A stretch of DNA of 64,000 bases, from NCBI RefSeq assembly GCF_005796105.1, contig NZ_VAUO01000005.1:267478-331477 (forward strand). The letters are read 5' to 3'. Each line of letters starts with the position of its first letter. The stretch's first letter is position 1. Shown in pieces: positions 18,599 through 26,776 of the stretch. Below the pieces are notes generated by a model, which was not told the origin of the DNA, did not search any database, and was given only the letters and a program-made list of their open reading frames with translations. The position numbers were made by a program, and so were the translations under genes. This DNA is from Pseudomonas mosselii. Lineage in GTDB: Bacteria > Pseudomonadota > Gammaproteobacteria > Pseudomonadales > Pseudomonadaceae.

Positions 18599-19213
18599 AT
18601 GAGCAAGATTGCAATCATCGGCGCCACCGGCCGCGCCGGCAGCCAGTTGCTGGAAGAGGCCCTGCGTCGAGGGCATAGCGTGGTCGCCATTGCCCGTGAC
18701 CCGTCGCACCTGCAAGGTCGTGACGGGGTGACCGTCAAGGCGTTGGACGCCAACGACAGCGTCGCCCTGCAGGCGGCAGTCGCCGGCAGCGATGCGGTGC
18801 TGAGTGCTGCGCATTTCTCGACCCTTGAACCGCAGGCGATCATCGGTCCGGTCAAGGCCGCCGGGGTCAAGCGCCTGCTCGTGGTGGGCGGGGCGGGCAG
18901 CTTGTTGCTGCCGTCGGGGCAGCGGGTGATCGACAGCCCGGATTTCCCCGAGGCCTATAAAGCCGAGGCCAATGGCGGCGTGCGTTTTCTCGACGCGTTG
19001 CGTCAGGAGTCGGCGCTCGACTGGACGTTCCTCTCGCCCTCGGCGGAGTTCGTCGAAGGCGAGCGTAGCGGGCGCTACACGCAGGGCAAGGATCACCTGT
19101 TGTTTGGCGCTGATGGCCGCAGCTGGATCACCTTCGCCGACTACGCGATCGCCATGATCGACGAGTTGGAGAAACCTGCGCATTCGCGGCAGCGGTTCAC
19201 CGTCGGTTACTGA
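18599..19213 (+). CDS. NAD(P)-binding oxidoreductase (YwnB/YhfK-like)
   Basis: 204-residue single-domain Rossmann protein. The dinucleotide-binding loop GATGRAGS is at residues 8-15. It resembles the atypical short-chain NmrA/BVR-B-like group (LLVVGGAGSLLLPSG, then DWTFLSPSAEFVEGE). These proteins bind NAD(P)H and are often in LysR-controlled stress or quinone-response operons. The start at 18599 has TGGAG 9 bp upstream. It follows the MBL-fold gene closely. Reaction not known. Confidence 0.8.
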   Translation: MSKIAIIGATGRAGSQLLEEALRRGHSVVAIARDPSHLQGRDGVTVKALDANDSVALQAAVAGSDAVLSAAHFSTLEPQAIIGPVKAAGVKRLLVVGGAGSLLLPSGQRVIDSPDFPEAYKAEANGGVRFLDALRQESALDWTFLSPSAEFVEGERSGRYTQGKDHLLFGADGRSWITFADYAIAMIDELEKPAHSRQRFTVGY

Positions 19214-19251
19214 GTCGCCTGGCGCTCGCGGGGGCGTTGCTCCCCTGCGAT

Positions 19252-20127
19252 CTAGAGCTTTGCGCGCTCTTCAAGCCAATCGATCAACTGTGCCAACCCC
19301 GCCGGCATCGTCTTGCCTGGGCTCACCAGGTCATAACGCTTGCCCGTCATGACTTTCAGCCCGAATGGCATGCACAACCTGCCGCTGCGTAGGTCATCGC
19401 CGATCAATGCCCAGTCGCCGATTGCCACGCCGGTGCCTTGCGAGGCCATGGCCATGGCCATGTCCAGGGTCTCGAAGTGCTGTCGCGGGCCACGCGGCTC
19501 GAAGTTGGCCCCGGCTGCCTGCAACCACAGGCGCCAGTCATGCTCGTCACGCGAAGGGTGCAGCAACATGTGCCGGTCCAGGTCCTGCAACTGGCGCAGT
19601 GGCAGTGGGCCTTCGAGCAGGGCTGGCGCGCAGACCGGGGTGAGTTGTTCATCGAACAGCTTGCGCACTTGCAGACCGTGGTTCGGCGCCTCGCCATAGA
19701 CCACCGCCGCATCGAAGCCTTCGCGGCGAAAGTCCACGCCATGTTGCACCGTGGTGGTGAGTTCCACCGGCACATCCGGGCGCAATGCCTGCCATTCCAT
19801 CAGCCGTGGCAGCAGCCAGCGCATCACGCAGGTGGGGGCCTTGAGCTGAAGCGTGGCGCTGCGACCACCCACCTCGCGTACCCCCTCCTGGATCAGCGCG
19901 AAGACCTGTTGCACCCGGGGTAACCAGTCCTGACCTTCGCGGGTCAGGGCCAGCCCGCGTGCCTGGCGCTGGAACAGCGGGTAGCCCAGGTGCGCTTCCA
20001 GCCCGGCGATCTGTCGGCTGACAGCTCCTTGGGTAATGTGCAACTGCTGCGCGGCGCGGGTGAAGTTGCAGTGCTGGGCGGTGATCAGGAACGTGTGCAG
20101 GGCGGGCAGGGGCGGTAAGCGGTTCAT
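19252..20127 (-). CDS. LysR-family regulator (GcvA-like)
   Basis: 291-residue regulator starting MNRLPPLPALHTFLITAQH, the typical GcvA-type opening; helix-turn-helix at about 23-42 (TRAAQQLHITQGAVSRQIAG). Divergent from the thiamine-diphosphate enzyme gene 111 bp away, which is its likely target. The gap contains CTAG-N7-CTAG around 20143-20159, a candidate LysR-type half-site pair. Confidence 0.88.
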   Translation of the reverse strand: MNRLPPLPALHTFLITAQHCNFTRAAQQLHITQGAVSRQIAGLEAHLGYPLFQRQARGLALTREGQDWLPRVQQVFALIQEGVREVGGRSATLQLKAPTCVMRWLLPRLMEWQALRPDVPVELTTTVQHGVDFRREGFDAAVVYGEAPNHGLQVRKLFDEQLTPVCAPALLEGPLPLRQLQDLDRHMLLHPSRDEHDWRLWLQAAGANFEPRGPRQHFETLDMAMAMASQGTGVAIGDWALIGDDLRSGRLCMPFGLKVMTGKRYDLVSPGKTMPAGLAQLIDWLEERAKL

Positions 20128-20238
20128 TGTCTTGAGCCATGATGCTAGGTCATGGCTAGTATGTGTTTTTTTGGATTGTGGGGATAGCGGCGGCTTGGTT
20201 CCATACCCCTGATTTCAACAAGAATCGGGCACACGATA

Positions 20239-21876
20239 ATGGCAACCTGTGGCGAAATATTGGTCAAACTCCTTGAAGACTATGATGTGGATCATGTCTT
20301 TGGTATTCCCGGCGTACATACCGTCGAGCTTTACCGTGGGCTTGCGGCTTCCGGTATTCGGCATGTCACACCGCGTCACGAGCAGGGCGCAGGATTCATG
20401 GCTGACGGCTACTCGCGTACCCGTGGCAAACCCGGTGTGTGCTTCATCATTACCGGCCCCGGCATGACCAATATCACTACCGCCATGGGCCAGGCGTATG
20501 CCGATTCCATTCCAATGCTGGTGATTTCCAGCGTGCAGTCGCGCAGCCAGCTGGGCGGCGGGCGCGGCAAGCTGCACGAGTTGCCCAATCAGGCTGGCCT
20601 GGTGGCTGGGGTCGCGGCGTTTTCCCACACCCTGATGAGCGCCGACGACCTGCCGCACGTGCTGGCGCGTGCCTTTGCCGTGTTCGATGGCGCCCGTCCG
20701 CGCCCAGTGCACATTGAAATCCCGCTGGATGTGCTGGTGGAGCCTGCCGACCACCTGCTGCCCGGTCGCCCGGTTCGCACAGCTCGTGCCGGTGCTGCGC
20801 CTGCGGCGGTGGCGCCGATGGCCGAGCGCTTGGCGAACGCGCAGCGCCCCTTGATCCTGGCCGGTGGCGGGGCGTTGGGCGCAGGTCCTGCGTTAGCGGC
20901 CTTGGCCGAGCATTTGCAGGCCCCGGTTGCGCTGACCATCAACGCCAAGGGCTTGCTACCGGCCAGCCACCCGTTGCAGATCGGCTCGACCCAGACCTTG
21001 CCCGCCACCCGTGCTCTGGTCGCCGAGGCGGATGTGGTGCTGGCGATCGGGACGGAACTGGCCGAGACCGACTACGACGTGACCTTCAAGGGTGGTTTCG
21101 AGATCCCCGGCAGCCTGCTGCGTATCGATATCGATCCTGACCAGACCGTGCGCAACTATCTGCCGGCGTTGGCGCTGGTGGCCGACGCCGAGGAGGCCGC
21201 GCAAGCCTTGCTGAGCGCCCTGCGTGCACTGCCGAGCCCGGTTTGCGATGCCGGTTGGGGCTGTGTGCGCGCCGCGCGCCTGCGCCAGGACAACGCTGCG
21301 ACCTGGGATGCCCCGACCCTGAGCCAGACGCGCCTGTTGACCAGCATCCTGGAGACGCTGCCGCAAGCCATTCTGGTGGGGGACTCGACCCAACCGGTGT
21401 ATACCGGCAACCTGACCCTGGACATGCCCCGGCCGCGCCGTTGGTTCAACGCGTCGACCGGCTACGGCACCCTGGGTTACGCCTTGCCGGCAGCCATGGG
21501 CGCCTGGCTGGGCAGTGCCGAAGCCGCGGCTGAGCGAGCGCCGGCGGTGTGCCTGATCGGTGATGGGGGCTTGCAGTTCACACTGCCGGAGCTGGCCAGC
21601 GCGGTAGAGGCGCAGGTGCCTTTGATCGTGCTGCTTTGGAACAACCACGGCTACGAGGAAATCAAGAAGTACATGGTCAACCGCGCCATCGAGCCGGTGG
21701 GTGTGGATATTCATACCCCGGACTTCATCGGTGTGGCACGGGCGCTGGGCGCTCAGGCCGAGGATGTCGGCGATGTCGAGCAGTTGCAGGCGGCGTTGTT
21801 GCGGGCGGTGGAGCGGCGTGGGCCGACCTTGATCCAGGTCGATCAGCAGCAGTGGCAGATGCACGTGCGGGGTTGA
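20239..21876 (+). CDS. Thiamine-diphosphate-dependent decarboxylase (acetolactate synthase-like; possibly AruI type)
   Basis: 545-residue enzyme with the three-domain ThDP layout: pyrimidine-binding domain with catalytic Glu48 (PRHEQGAGFMADGYSR), central domain about 190-330, and PP domain with GDGGLQF (441) to NNHGYEE (468) for Mg-ThDP. It lacks an adjacent ilvH regulatory subunit, so it is not a housekeeping acetolactate synthase. The FGIPGVHTVELYRGL start and ITGPGMTNITTAMGQAYADS segment recall P. aeruginosa AruI (2-ketoarginine decarboxylase), but no arginine transaminase gene is beside it. A single LysR gene is divergent from it. The exact substrate is undecided. Confidence 0.8.
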   Translation: MATCGEILVKLLEDYDVDHVFGIPGVHTVELYRGLAASGIRHVTPRHEQGAGFMADGYSRTRGKPGVCFIITGPGMTNITTAMGQAYADSIPMLVISSVQSRSQLGGGRGKLHELPNQAGLVAGVAAFSHTLMSADDLPHVLARAFAVFDGARPRPVHIEIPLDVLVEPADHLLPGRPVRTARAGAAPAAVAPMAERLANAQRPLILAGGGALGAGPALAALAEHLQAPVALTINAKGLLPASHPLQIGSTQTLPATRALVAEADVVLAIGTELAETDYDVTFKGGFEIPGSLLRIDIDPDQTVRNYLPALALVADAEEAAQALLSALRALPSPVCDAGWGCVRAARLRQDNAATWDAPTLSQTRLLTSILETLPQAILVGDSTQPVYTGNLTLDMPRPRRWFNASTGYGTLGYALPAAMGAWLGSAEAAAERAPAVCLIGDGGLQFTLPELASAVEAQVPLIVLLWNNHGYEEIKKYMVNRAIEPVGVDIHTPDFIGVARALGAQAEDVGDVEQLQAALLRAVERRGPTLIQVDQQQWQMHVRG

Positions 21877-21892
21877 AGCACCGAGGGATGGC

Positions 21893-21934
21893 ACCGGCTT
21901 TGCCGGTGTTCGCGGGTAAACCCGCTCCTACAGG
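21893..21934. repeat. REP palindrome
   Basis: Single copy of the P. putida REP motif centred on CGCGGGTAAACCCGCTCCTA, preceded by a small ACCGGCTTTGCCGGT hairpin. A degraded relative with CCTTTGGGCTGCGCTGTCGC and CCCGCTCCTACAGG follows at about 21965-22038. Both sit between the convergent ThDP-enzyme and AraC genes. Confidence 0.8.
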
Positions 21935-22047
21935 TACAGCGCTGGATTCAGGCTTTGCACAATCCTGTGGGAGATTACCCATCCCTTTGGGCTGCGCTGT
22001 CGCGCAGAGAACTGATTTCGCAAACCCGCTCCTACAGGGACCTCGCC

Positions 22048-22962
22048 TTAGGCCGTGGTGGCGCGCAAGCGTGCCACGTCGCGGATCGGTGGAGCACCAT
22101 ACAAGCGGCTGTACTCGCGGCTGAATTGCGATGGGCTTTCATAGCCCACCCGATACGCCGCCACCGCGGCCTCCAGTCCGTCGTTGAGCATCAGCCGCCG
22201 CGCCTCTTGCAGGCGTAGCTGCTTTTGATATTGCAATGGACTCATGGAGGTCACCGCCTTGAATCGGTGGTGCAGGGTAGAGGTGCTCAGATTCACCTCC
22301 CGCGCCAGGTCCTCGATGCGCAGTGGCTGTTGGAAGTGCCGGTTGAGCCAGGCGATGGCCTGGCAGACGCGGTGAGTCTGGCTATTGGCCAGGGCGATTT
22401 CATACAGGCGATGGCCCTGCGGCCCGCGCAGCAGGCGGTAGAGCAGTTCACGGCGGATCAGCGGCGCCAGCATCGGGATATCCCGCGGGCTGTCCAGCAG
22501 GCGCACCAGTCGCAGCAGTGCATCGAGCAACTGCGGATCGCTGCGCTCTACATACAGGCCACGTCCAGAGGGCAGGTTGGGCACCAGCATCGGCCCACTC
22601 TCGGCGATCAGTTGACTGATCTCGGCTGCATCGAGGTCAAGGCGCAGACCCAGGCTTGGGTGTTCGGGGCTGGCGTCCAGGCGCACGCCGCTGATCGGCA
22701 GGGTGACCGACACCACCATGTAGTGCAGTGGGTCGTAGGTGTACTGTTCATCGCCCAGAAACAGCGCTTTGCTGCCTTGGGCCAAGATGCACAGCGCCGG
22801 TTGCGCCAGGCTCGGTACGGAGCGCACGTTCTCGCGGTAGGCTGACAGGTACAGGTCCGGCACTGCCGACATCGGGCCATGTGGGCCGTGGGCGTGGCGC
22901 AGGATCAGCCCGGCCAGTTCCTGGCGCTGGGGTTCGAGCGAGAGATCGGCGGACGTGGTCAT
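22048..22962 (-). CDS. AraC-family transcriptional regulator (YqhC-like)
   Basis: 304 residues with an N-terminal AraC_N-type cupin domain (about 15-170; SLAQPALCILAQGSKALFLG, then YDPLHYMVVSVTLPISG) and a C-terminal pair of AraC helix-turn-helix motifs (about 200-295; LRIEDLAREVNLSTSTLHHR, then AYRVGYESPSQFSREYSRLYG as the second). Regulators of this type respond to aldehydes and control neighbouring oxidoreductases. Divergent from the ABM-domain gene at 23165, with the perfect 27-bp hairpin between them. Confidence 0.88.
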   Translation of the reverse strand: MTTSADLSLEPQRQELAGLILRHAHGPHGPMSAVPDLYLSAYRENVRSVPSLAQPALCILAQGSKALFLGDEQYTYDPLHYMVVSVTLPISGVRLDASPEHPSLGLRLDLDAAEISQLIAESGPMLVPNLPSGRGLYVERSDPQLLDALLRLVRLLDSPRDIPMLAPLIRRELLYRLLRGPQGHRLYEIALANSQTHRVCQAIAWLNRHFQQPLRIEDLAREVNLSTSTLHHRFKAVTSMSPLQYQKQLRLQEARRLMLNDGLEAAVAAYRVGYESPSQFSREYSRLYGAPPIRDVARLRATTA

Positions 22963-23025
22963 GACGGGTTTCCTCTGCAGACCGGGCCAGCATAGGTTTG
23001 GGCAATGCTAGGCGCTAGTCGAATG

Positions 23026-23081
23026 CTGCCTGTCGATTGCCTGATCCTGCCGTGCGGCAGGATCAGGCAATCGACAGGCAG
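23026..23081. repeat. Perfect 27-bp inverted repeat with 2-nt loop
   Basis: Arms 23026-23052 (starts CTGCCTGTCGATTGCC) and 23055-23081 are perfectly complementary around TG. It lies in the 202-bp gap between divergently transcribed araC-type and ABM genes, so it is not at a gene end. There is no T-tract. It does not match the REP or the long palindrome families elsewhere in the window. It could be a cruciform, a regulator site or a relic of a mobile element; none is shown. Confidence 0.9.
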
Positions 23082-23164
23082 TAATGACCTAACGCCGCGC
23101 GCGGGCAGGGTCCTAACCTTGGCAGCCTGGTTTTCCCGTTCGTAGCGCTTCAAGGAGATCGTCC

Positions 23165-23458
23165 ATGACCCCGCAGCAACCGGTCACACACCTGGCTTTC
23201 ATTCGCGCCAGCAATGGTCGTTCGGCAGAGCTTGGCATGCGCTTGCGCGATCTGCTCGAACCCTCGTTGCAAACGCCAGGCTGCCTGAGTTTCAGTGTGC
23301 AGCGTTCACAGGTCGACGCTGACCTGTGGCTGCTCAGTGGCAGCTGGCGCGACCAGCAGGCGATGAGTGGGTACTTCGCCTCGCCAACCCTTTCGATGTT
23401 CGGCGAGCTGGTGCAGGAGCAGGTGGTCAGTAGCCTGGACCTGCACACCTTCGCCTAG
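23165..23458 (+). CDS. Antibiotic biosynthesis monooxygenase (ABM) domain protein
   Basis: 97-residue dimeric alpha/beta ferredoxin-like fold protein of the YgiN/ABM type (HLAFIRASNGRSAELGMRLR at the start, then a SWRDQQAMSGYFASP segment characteristic of the family). Family members are small cofactor-free monooxygenases or quinol-handling proteins. AAGGAG ribosome site precedes the ATG. Likely target of the divergent AraC regulator. Confidence 0.75.
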   Translation: MTPQQPVTHLAFIRASNGRSAELGMRLRDLLEPSLQTPGCLSFSVQRSQVDADLWLLSGSWRDQQAMSGYFASPTLSMFGELVQEQVVSSLDLHTFA

Positions 23459-23499
23459 GGTGTAGAATGCCGCCCTCGTTCATACAGGCGTAGTTGAGC

Positions 23500-23733
23500 A
23501 TGGCACGTAGAGAGTTTCCCCAGTTCGAAGCCGTTTCGGCGATGGTCCCCGTCGAGGGGGGTGGCTATAACGCGGCAATCGCCGTGAAAGCCCTGCACCT
23601 GGGCGGTGCACCGCGCTTTCACAAGGTTCTTGACGGGCAGGTGTTCAAAAGCGCACTGGCGGCCGACGAGGCCGCCTGCGCCGAACTCGAACGCCTGCAA
23701 GGCGTTGGCGAGGAAGGTGAGCTGATCTTCTGA
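23500..23733 (+). CDS. Hypothetical protein, 77 residues
   Basis: Not recognised. Starts MARREFPQFEAVSAMVPVEG and ends EGELIF; soluble, acidic at the C-terminus, no signal or membrane segment. The ATG at 23500 is 41 bp after the ABM gene, with only a weak ribosome site. The stop TGA is immediately followed by the stop of the convergent flavin reductase gene (TGATCA junction). Codon use looks like that of neighbours, so it is probably a real core gene. Confidence 0.65.
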   Translation: MARREFPQFEAVSAMVPVEGGGYNAAIAVKALHLGGAPRFHKVLDGQVFKSALAADEAACAELERLQGVGEEGELIF

Positions 23734-24339
23734 TCAGGCCTGTGGGCGGCTCATCTTGAACAGCTCGCCTAGGGCGAAGTAGTCGGCCGGGCCACCGCCA
23801 CGCAGGATCGGCTCGGCGGCAGCGGTGTCGTAGATGCCGTCCTTGAGCAGGTGTTCGGCAATGTGCACCGCTACCACCTCACCCAGGATCAACCAGCTCG
23901 GCACCGGCGCCTGGTCGGCGCGGGTGAGCTGGACGATCTGGCTCACCTTGCATTCGAAGCTCACAGGGCTTTCGCCGACTCGCGGCACCTTGACTACGTT
24001 CGAGGCGGCCGGGGTGAGGCCGCTGAGCACGAACTCGTCGACATCGGCTGCGACAGCCGCGCAGCTCTGATTCATCTGCTCGGCCAGCGGACGGGTTGCC
24101 AGGTTCCAGACGAACTCGCCGGTCTGCTCGATGTTGTTCAGGCTGTCTTTGCGCCCGACGCTACAGAAACCGATGATCGGTGGAATGTAGTTGAAGGCGT
24201 TGAAGAAACTGTACGGCGCCAGGTTCAGGTGGCCTTCGCGGTCGTGGCTGGAGATCCAGCCTATGGGGCGCGGGCCGACGATGGCGTTGAAGGGGTCGTG
24301 GGGCAGGCCGTGGCCTTTGGCGGGTTCGTAGTAGTACAT
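23734..24339 (-). CDS. Flavin reductase-like domain protein (flavoredoxin family)
   Basis: 201 residues with the FMN-binding split-barrel pattern: NAIVGPRPIGWISSHDREGH near the start, then NLAPYSFFNAFNYIPPIIGF and the NSGEFVWN-like EQTGEFVWNLATRPL. It probably binds FMN and either reduces flavin for a partner monooxygenase or acts as an oxidoreductase itself. No monooxygenase lies directly beside it. It ends flush against the hypothetical gene at 23500-23733. Confidence 0.85.
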   Translation of the reverse strand: MYYYEPAKGHGLPHDPFNAIVGPRPIGWISSHDREGHLNLAPYSFFNAFNYIPPIIGFCSVGRKDSLNNIEQTGEFVWNLATRPLAEQMNQSCAAVAADVDEFVLSGLTPAASNVVKVPRVGESPVSFECKVSQIVQLTRADQAPVPSWLILGEVVAVHIAEHLLKDGIYDTAAAEPILRGGGPADYFALGELFKMSRPQA

Positions 24340-24419
24340 CTGCGCGAGGCCGCAAGGCCCTTCCTGTCAGGGGACGAAGCGCATAGTGTGCCAAGGCTTT
24401 GCCTGGCTGGGAATGATCA

Positions 24420-24439
24420 AGCCCGGCCGAAGCCGGGCT
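24420..24439 (-). terminator. Hairpin terminator after the tandem-repeat gene
   Basis: AGCCCGGC / GCCGGGCT stem with a TTCG tetraloop on the minus strand, 19 bp past the repeat gene stop. The following T-run is weak (TTGATCATT), so efficiency is uncertain. Confidence 0.6.
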
Positions 24440-24458
24440 GGTTGCACGCTGTCAGCGA

Positions 24459-24941
24459 TTAGCTGAAGCGGTGGCCGTTGGTGCGGTCGAAGCCATTTTC
24501 GGCAAAGCGTTGGCCATTGGTGCGGTCGAAGCCGTCTTCGGCAAAGCGTTGGCCATTGGTGCGGTCGAAGCCGTCTTCGGCAAAGCGTTGGCCGTTGGTG
24601 CGGTCGGAGCCGTCTTCGGCGAAGCGTTGGCCGTTGGTGCGGTCGAAGCCATCTTCGGCAAAGCGTTGGCCGTTGGTGCGGTTGGAGCCGTCTTCGGCGA
24701 AGCGTTGGCCGTTGGTGCGGTCGAAGCCATCTTCGGCAAAGCGCTGGCCGTTGGTGCGGTCGGAGCCGTCTTCAGCAAAGCGTTGGCCGTTGGTGCGGTC
24801 GAAACCATCTTCGGCATAAGTGGCCGACTGGGACTGTACGGCGGCGAAGGTGTGGGCATTGGTACGGTCGAAGCCGTCTTCGGCGAAGGCGCCAGTGGCC
24901 AGAACCGAGAGGGCCAAGGTGAGGATCAGTTTGTTTTTCAT
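24459..24941 (-). CDS. Secreted tandem-repeat protein (13-residue AEDGFDRTNGQRF repeats)
   Basis: 160 residues. A clean Sec signal peptide (MKNKLILTLALSVLATGAFA) is followed at residue 21 by one repeat-like unit AEDGFDRTNAHTF, a 9-residue linker, then nine consecutive 13-residue repeats of consensus AEDG(F/S)DRTNGQRF ending in HRFS. At DNA level the unit is 39 bp and nearly identical from copy to copy, implying recent expansion or homogenisation; Phe and Ser alternate at position 5 for most copies. Because 39 is divisible by 3, no frame closes and the opposite strand is also open. Family not recognised; the mature protein is periplasmic or exported, polar and low-complexity. Confidence 0.8.
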   Translation of the reverse strand: MKNKLILTLALSVLATGAFAEDGFDRTNAHTFAAVQSQSATYAEDGFDRTNGQRFAEDGSDRTNGQRFAEDGFDRTNGQRFAEDGSNRTNGQRFAEDGFDRTNGQRFAEDGSDRTNGQRFAEDGFDRTNGQRFAEDGFDRTNGQRFAENGFDRTNGHRFS

Positions 24942-25286
24942 GGTGGTTGCTCCGGGGTTCGCTAGGGGTTGTTTGTTTCTATGGACTTGATGTTACGCCG
25001 ATTAATGTGATTAAAAAGCGCAAAAAATAGCACCTAAAAATCGATTTATTCGATATTTAAGGTTGCGCGAATGCCTTCACACCCTCAGCGTGAGCGTTTA
25101 GGAATGCGCCGATGTGCTCTTGCAGCTCGAATCCTGCGATCAGACTAAACGCCGACCGTTAATGGCCAATTAAGCCTCAACGCCCGCTGCTGCTCACCGA
25201 TCAATGCCTTTTTCATTCGGCATCAACCAATTTTTCAGCCCTGGCTCTTCACCATCGCCGCACCCAACCCTTGGAGCGGCATCACA
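24942..25286. other. AT-rich intergenic region
   Basis: 345 bp between the tandem-repeat gene and the DUF347 gene, which are divergent. The segment 24985-25060 is markedly AT-rich (TTAAAAAGCGCAAAAAATAG, then AAATCGATTTATTCGATATT), as expected for promoters. No gene or RNA recognised. Confidence 0.5.
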
Positions 25287-26039
25287 ATGAATAAACTTCC
25301 GCAAATCACCCTGGCCTTCTGGGTCATGAAGATCTGCGCCACCACTCTTGGCGAGACAGCCGGCGATCTGCTGTCGATGACCCTGAACATCGGTTACGCC
25401 ATGAGTTCGCTGTTGTTGATCAGCGTGTTCCTGGCCACCTTGGTCACCCAGCTCTACTCGCGGCGTTACCACCCGTTGCTGTACTGGCTGGTGATCCTGT
25501 CAACCAGCACCGCCGGCACCACCATGTCCGACTTCATGGACCGCACCTTGGGTTTGGGTTATGCCGCCGGTTCCGCGCTGTTGATCGGTATCTTGCTGCT
25601 GACCTTCGCGCTGTGGCGGCTCAGTGGTAACCCTCTGGATGTCTCGCGCATCCGTAACCGTGGCGGTGAGCTGTTCTACTGGGTAGCGATCCTGTTCTCC
25701 AACACCCTCGGCACTGCGCTGGGCGACTACCTGGCCGATGATTCGGGGTTGGGCTTTGCCGGTGGCGCGCTGCTGATCGGCTCAGCCATTGCCGTGGTGG
25801 CGGCCGCGCGCTACTGGACACGTATCTCTGGCGTGGTGTTGTTCTGGATCGCCTTCGTCCTCACCCGACCGTTCGGTGCGACCTTGGGCGATGTGCTGAC
25901 CAAGTCCCACGAAAAGGGCGGGCTGGATTTTGGCACCGTGGGGTCATCTGCAGTGCTGGGCGCAGTGCTGGTGGTGTTGGTCCTGATGGCGACCTATTAC
26001 CAGCGTCGTGAGCCTGTACGGGGGCTTGAACGCGTGTAA
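25287..26039 (+). CDS. DUF347-repeat integral membrane protein (COG4705)
   Basis: 250 residues with about eight hydrophobic segments. Four copies of the family's G-x-T-x-G-D-type repeat are visible: TTLGETAGD (19-27), TAGTTMSDFMDR (75-86), NTLGTALGD (139-147) and RPFGATLGD (194-202). Each precedes a glycine-rich membrane hairpin, as in DUF347. The family is commonly annotated only as a membrane protein; the repeated acidic residues inside membrane segments suggest cation or proton transport, which is an inference. The start lies in a 345-bp gap; no partner gene. Confidence 0.8.
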   Translation: MNKLPQITLAFWVMKICATTLGETAGDLLSMTLNIGYAMSSLLLISVFLATLVTQLYSRRYHPLLYWLVILSTSTAGTTMSDFMDRTLGLGYAAGSALLIGILLLTFALWRLSGNPLDVSRIRNRGGELFYWVAILFSNTLGTALGDYLADDSGLGFAGGALLIGSAIAVVAAARYWTRISGVVLFWIAFVLTRPFGATLGDVLTKSHEKGGLDFGTVGSSAVLGAVLVVLVLMATYYQRREPVRGLERV

Positions 26040-26042
26040 GGC

Positions 26043-26660
26043 TCAGTCTGGGTGGATGGCATATCGCGTACTGCGTCTTCCGCCGGGCATGCGTACCACG
26101 CAACCCTGGGCCAGCAGACCGGCCAGGTGGCGAGTGGCGGTGGCCTTGGATACCTTGGCCACTGCCTGGTACTGGCTGGCGCTGATACCGTCCTCAAACC
26201 CTTTCGGGCCGCCGTCCAGCAGGCGATTGAGTACCTTGGTCTATTCAGGTGTCAGGCCATCACCTCGGTGATTTGCCAGAAGCGTGCCTTGATCAGCACT
26301 CGGTCGATGCGCAGCAGCGCCTGTTCAAGGCTGCGCAGCAGTGTGCTGAGGAACCAAGTGAGCCATTCAGTGATGTCCAGGGCGCCTTTCTGGCTGCGCT
26401 CCAGCACCTGGTAGTAACCCGTGCGGTCGTCGAGGATGTTGGCTGACATGGCGTAGAAGCGAATGGCCTGTTGTTTGCCCTGGACCAGCGCCAGGTCGGT
26501 CAGCGCCCGGGTCAGCCGACCGTTGCCATCGGCGAATGGGTGCAAGGTGGCGAACCAGAAATGGGGCGATGCCGGCCCGCAACAGTGGGTCGAGCTGATT
26601 GTCGCTACGGCTGCCTTAGAACCATCAAGGAACTGCCCCAGTTGCGCTTAGAGCCCTGCC
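26043..26660 (-). pseudogene. Decayed Fic-domain protein
   Basis: The minus strand encodes a Fic core HPFADGNGRLTRAL (in the piece ending at 26252) and, in a shifted frame, a winged-helix tail with SQYQAVAKVSKATATRHLAG and GGRRSTRYAIHPD ending TGA at 26043. Reading it needs a frame change just before HFWFATLHPF (the upstream QLDPLLRAGIA is in another frame), another at about 26252, an in-frame TAG after GLTPE where relatives usually have Gln, and further shifts and a stop upstream. The N-terminal DUF4172-like half is missing. Intact relatives are Fic AMP-transferases of about 370 residues. Clearly non-functional. Confidence 0.85.
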
Positions 26661-26723
26661 CGGGGCGGCGTATTCTGCTCATTTTGTGAGCCAAATAATC
26701 TCACTATTCCGCTCGTTCAACAG

Positions 26724-26759
26724 AAAAGGGGCGCTCCGCCAAGCGGAGTGCCCCTTTTT
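26724..26759 (-). terminator. Rho-independent terminator of kgtP
   Basis: GGGGCACTCCGC / GCGGAGCGCCCC stem on the minus strand with T-runs on both sides (A4 and T5 on the plus strand), 17 bp past the kgtP stop. Could stop transcription in both directions. Confidence 0.88.
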
Positions 26760-26776
26760 GCGGGTTGCGGCGCAGA

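Noticed and set aside
24478..24840. Possible CRISPR array (39-bp repeats)
   Set aside because: The repeats are directly adjacent with no unique spacers and encode a continuous reading frame; no cas genes are present.
24471..24965. Plus-strand repeat frame (GAVEAIFGKALAV-type repeats) over the tandem-repeat gene
   Set aside because: A by-product of a 39-bp repeat with no stops in any frame; the minus-strand frame has a signal peptide and a ribosome site region, this one does not.
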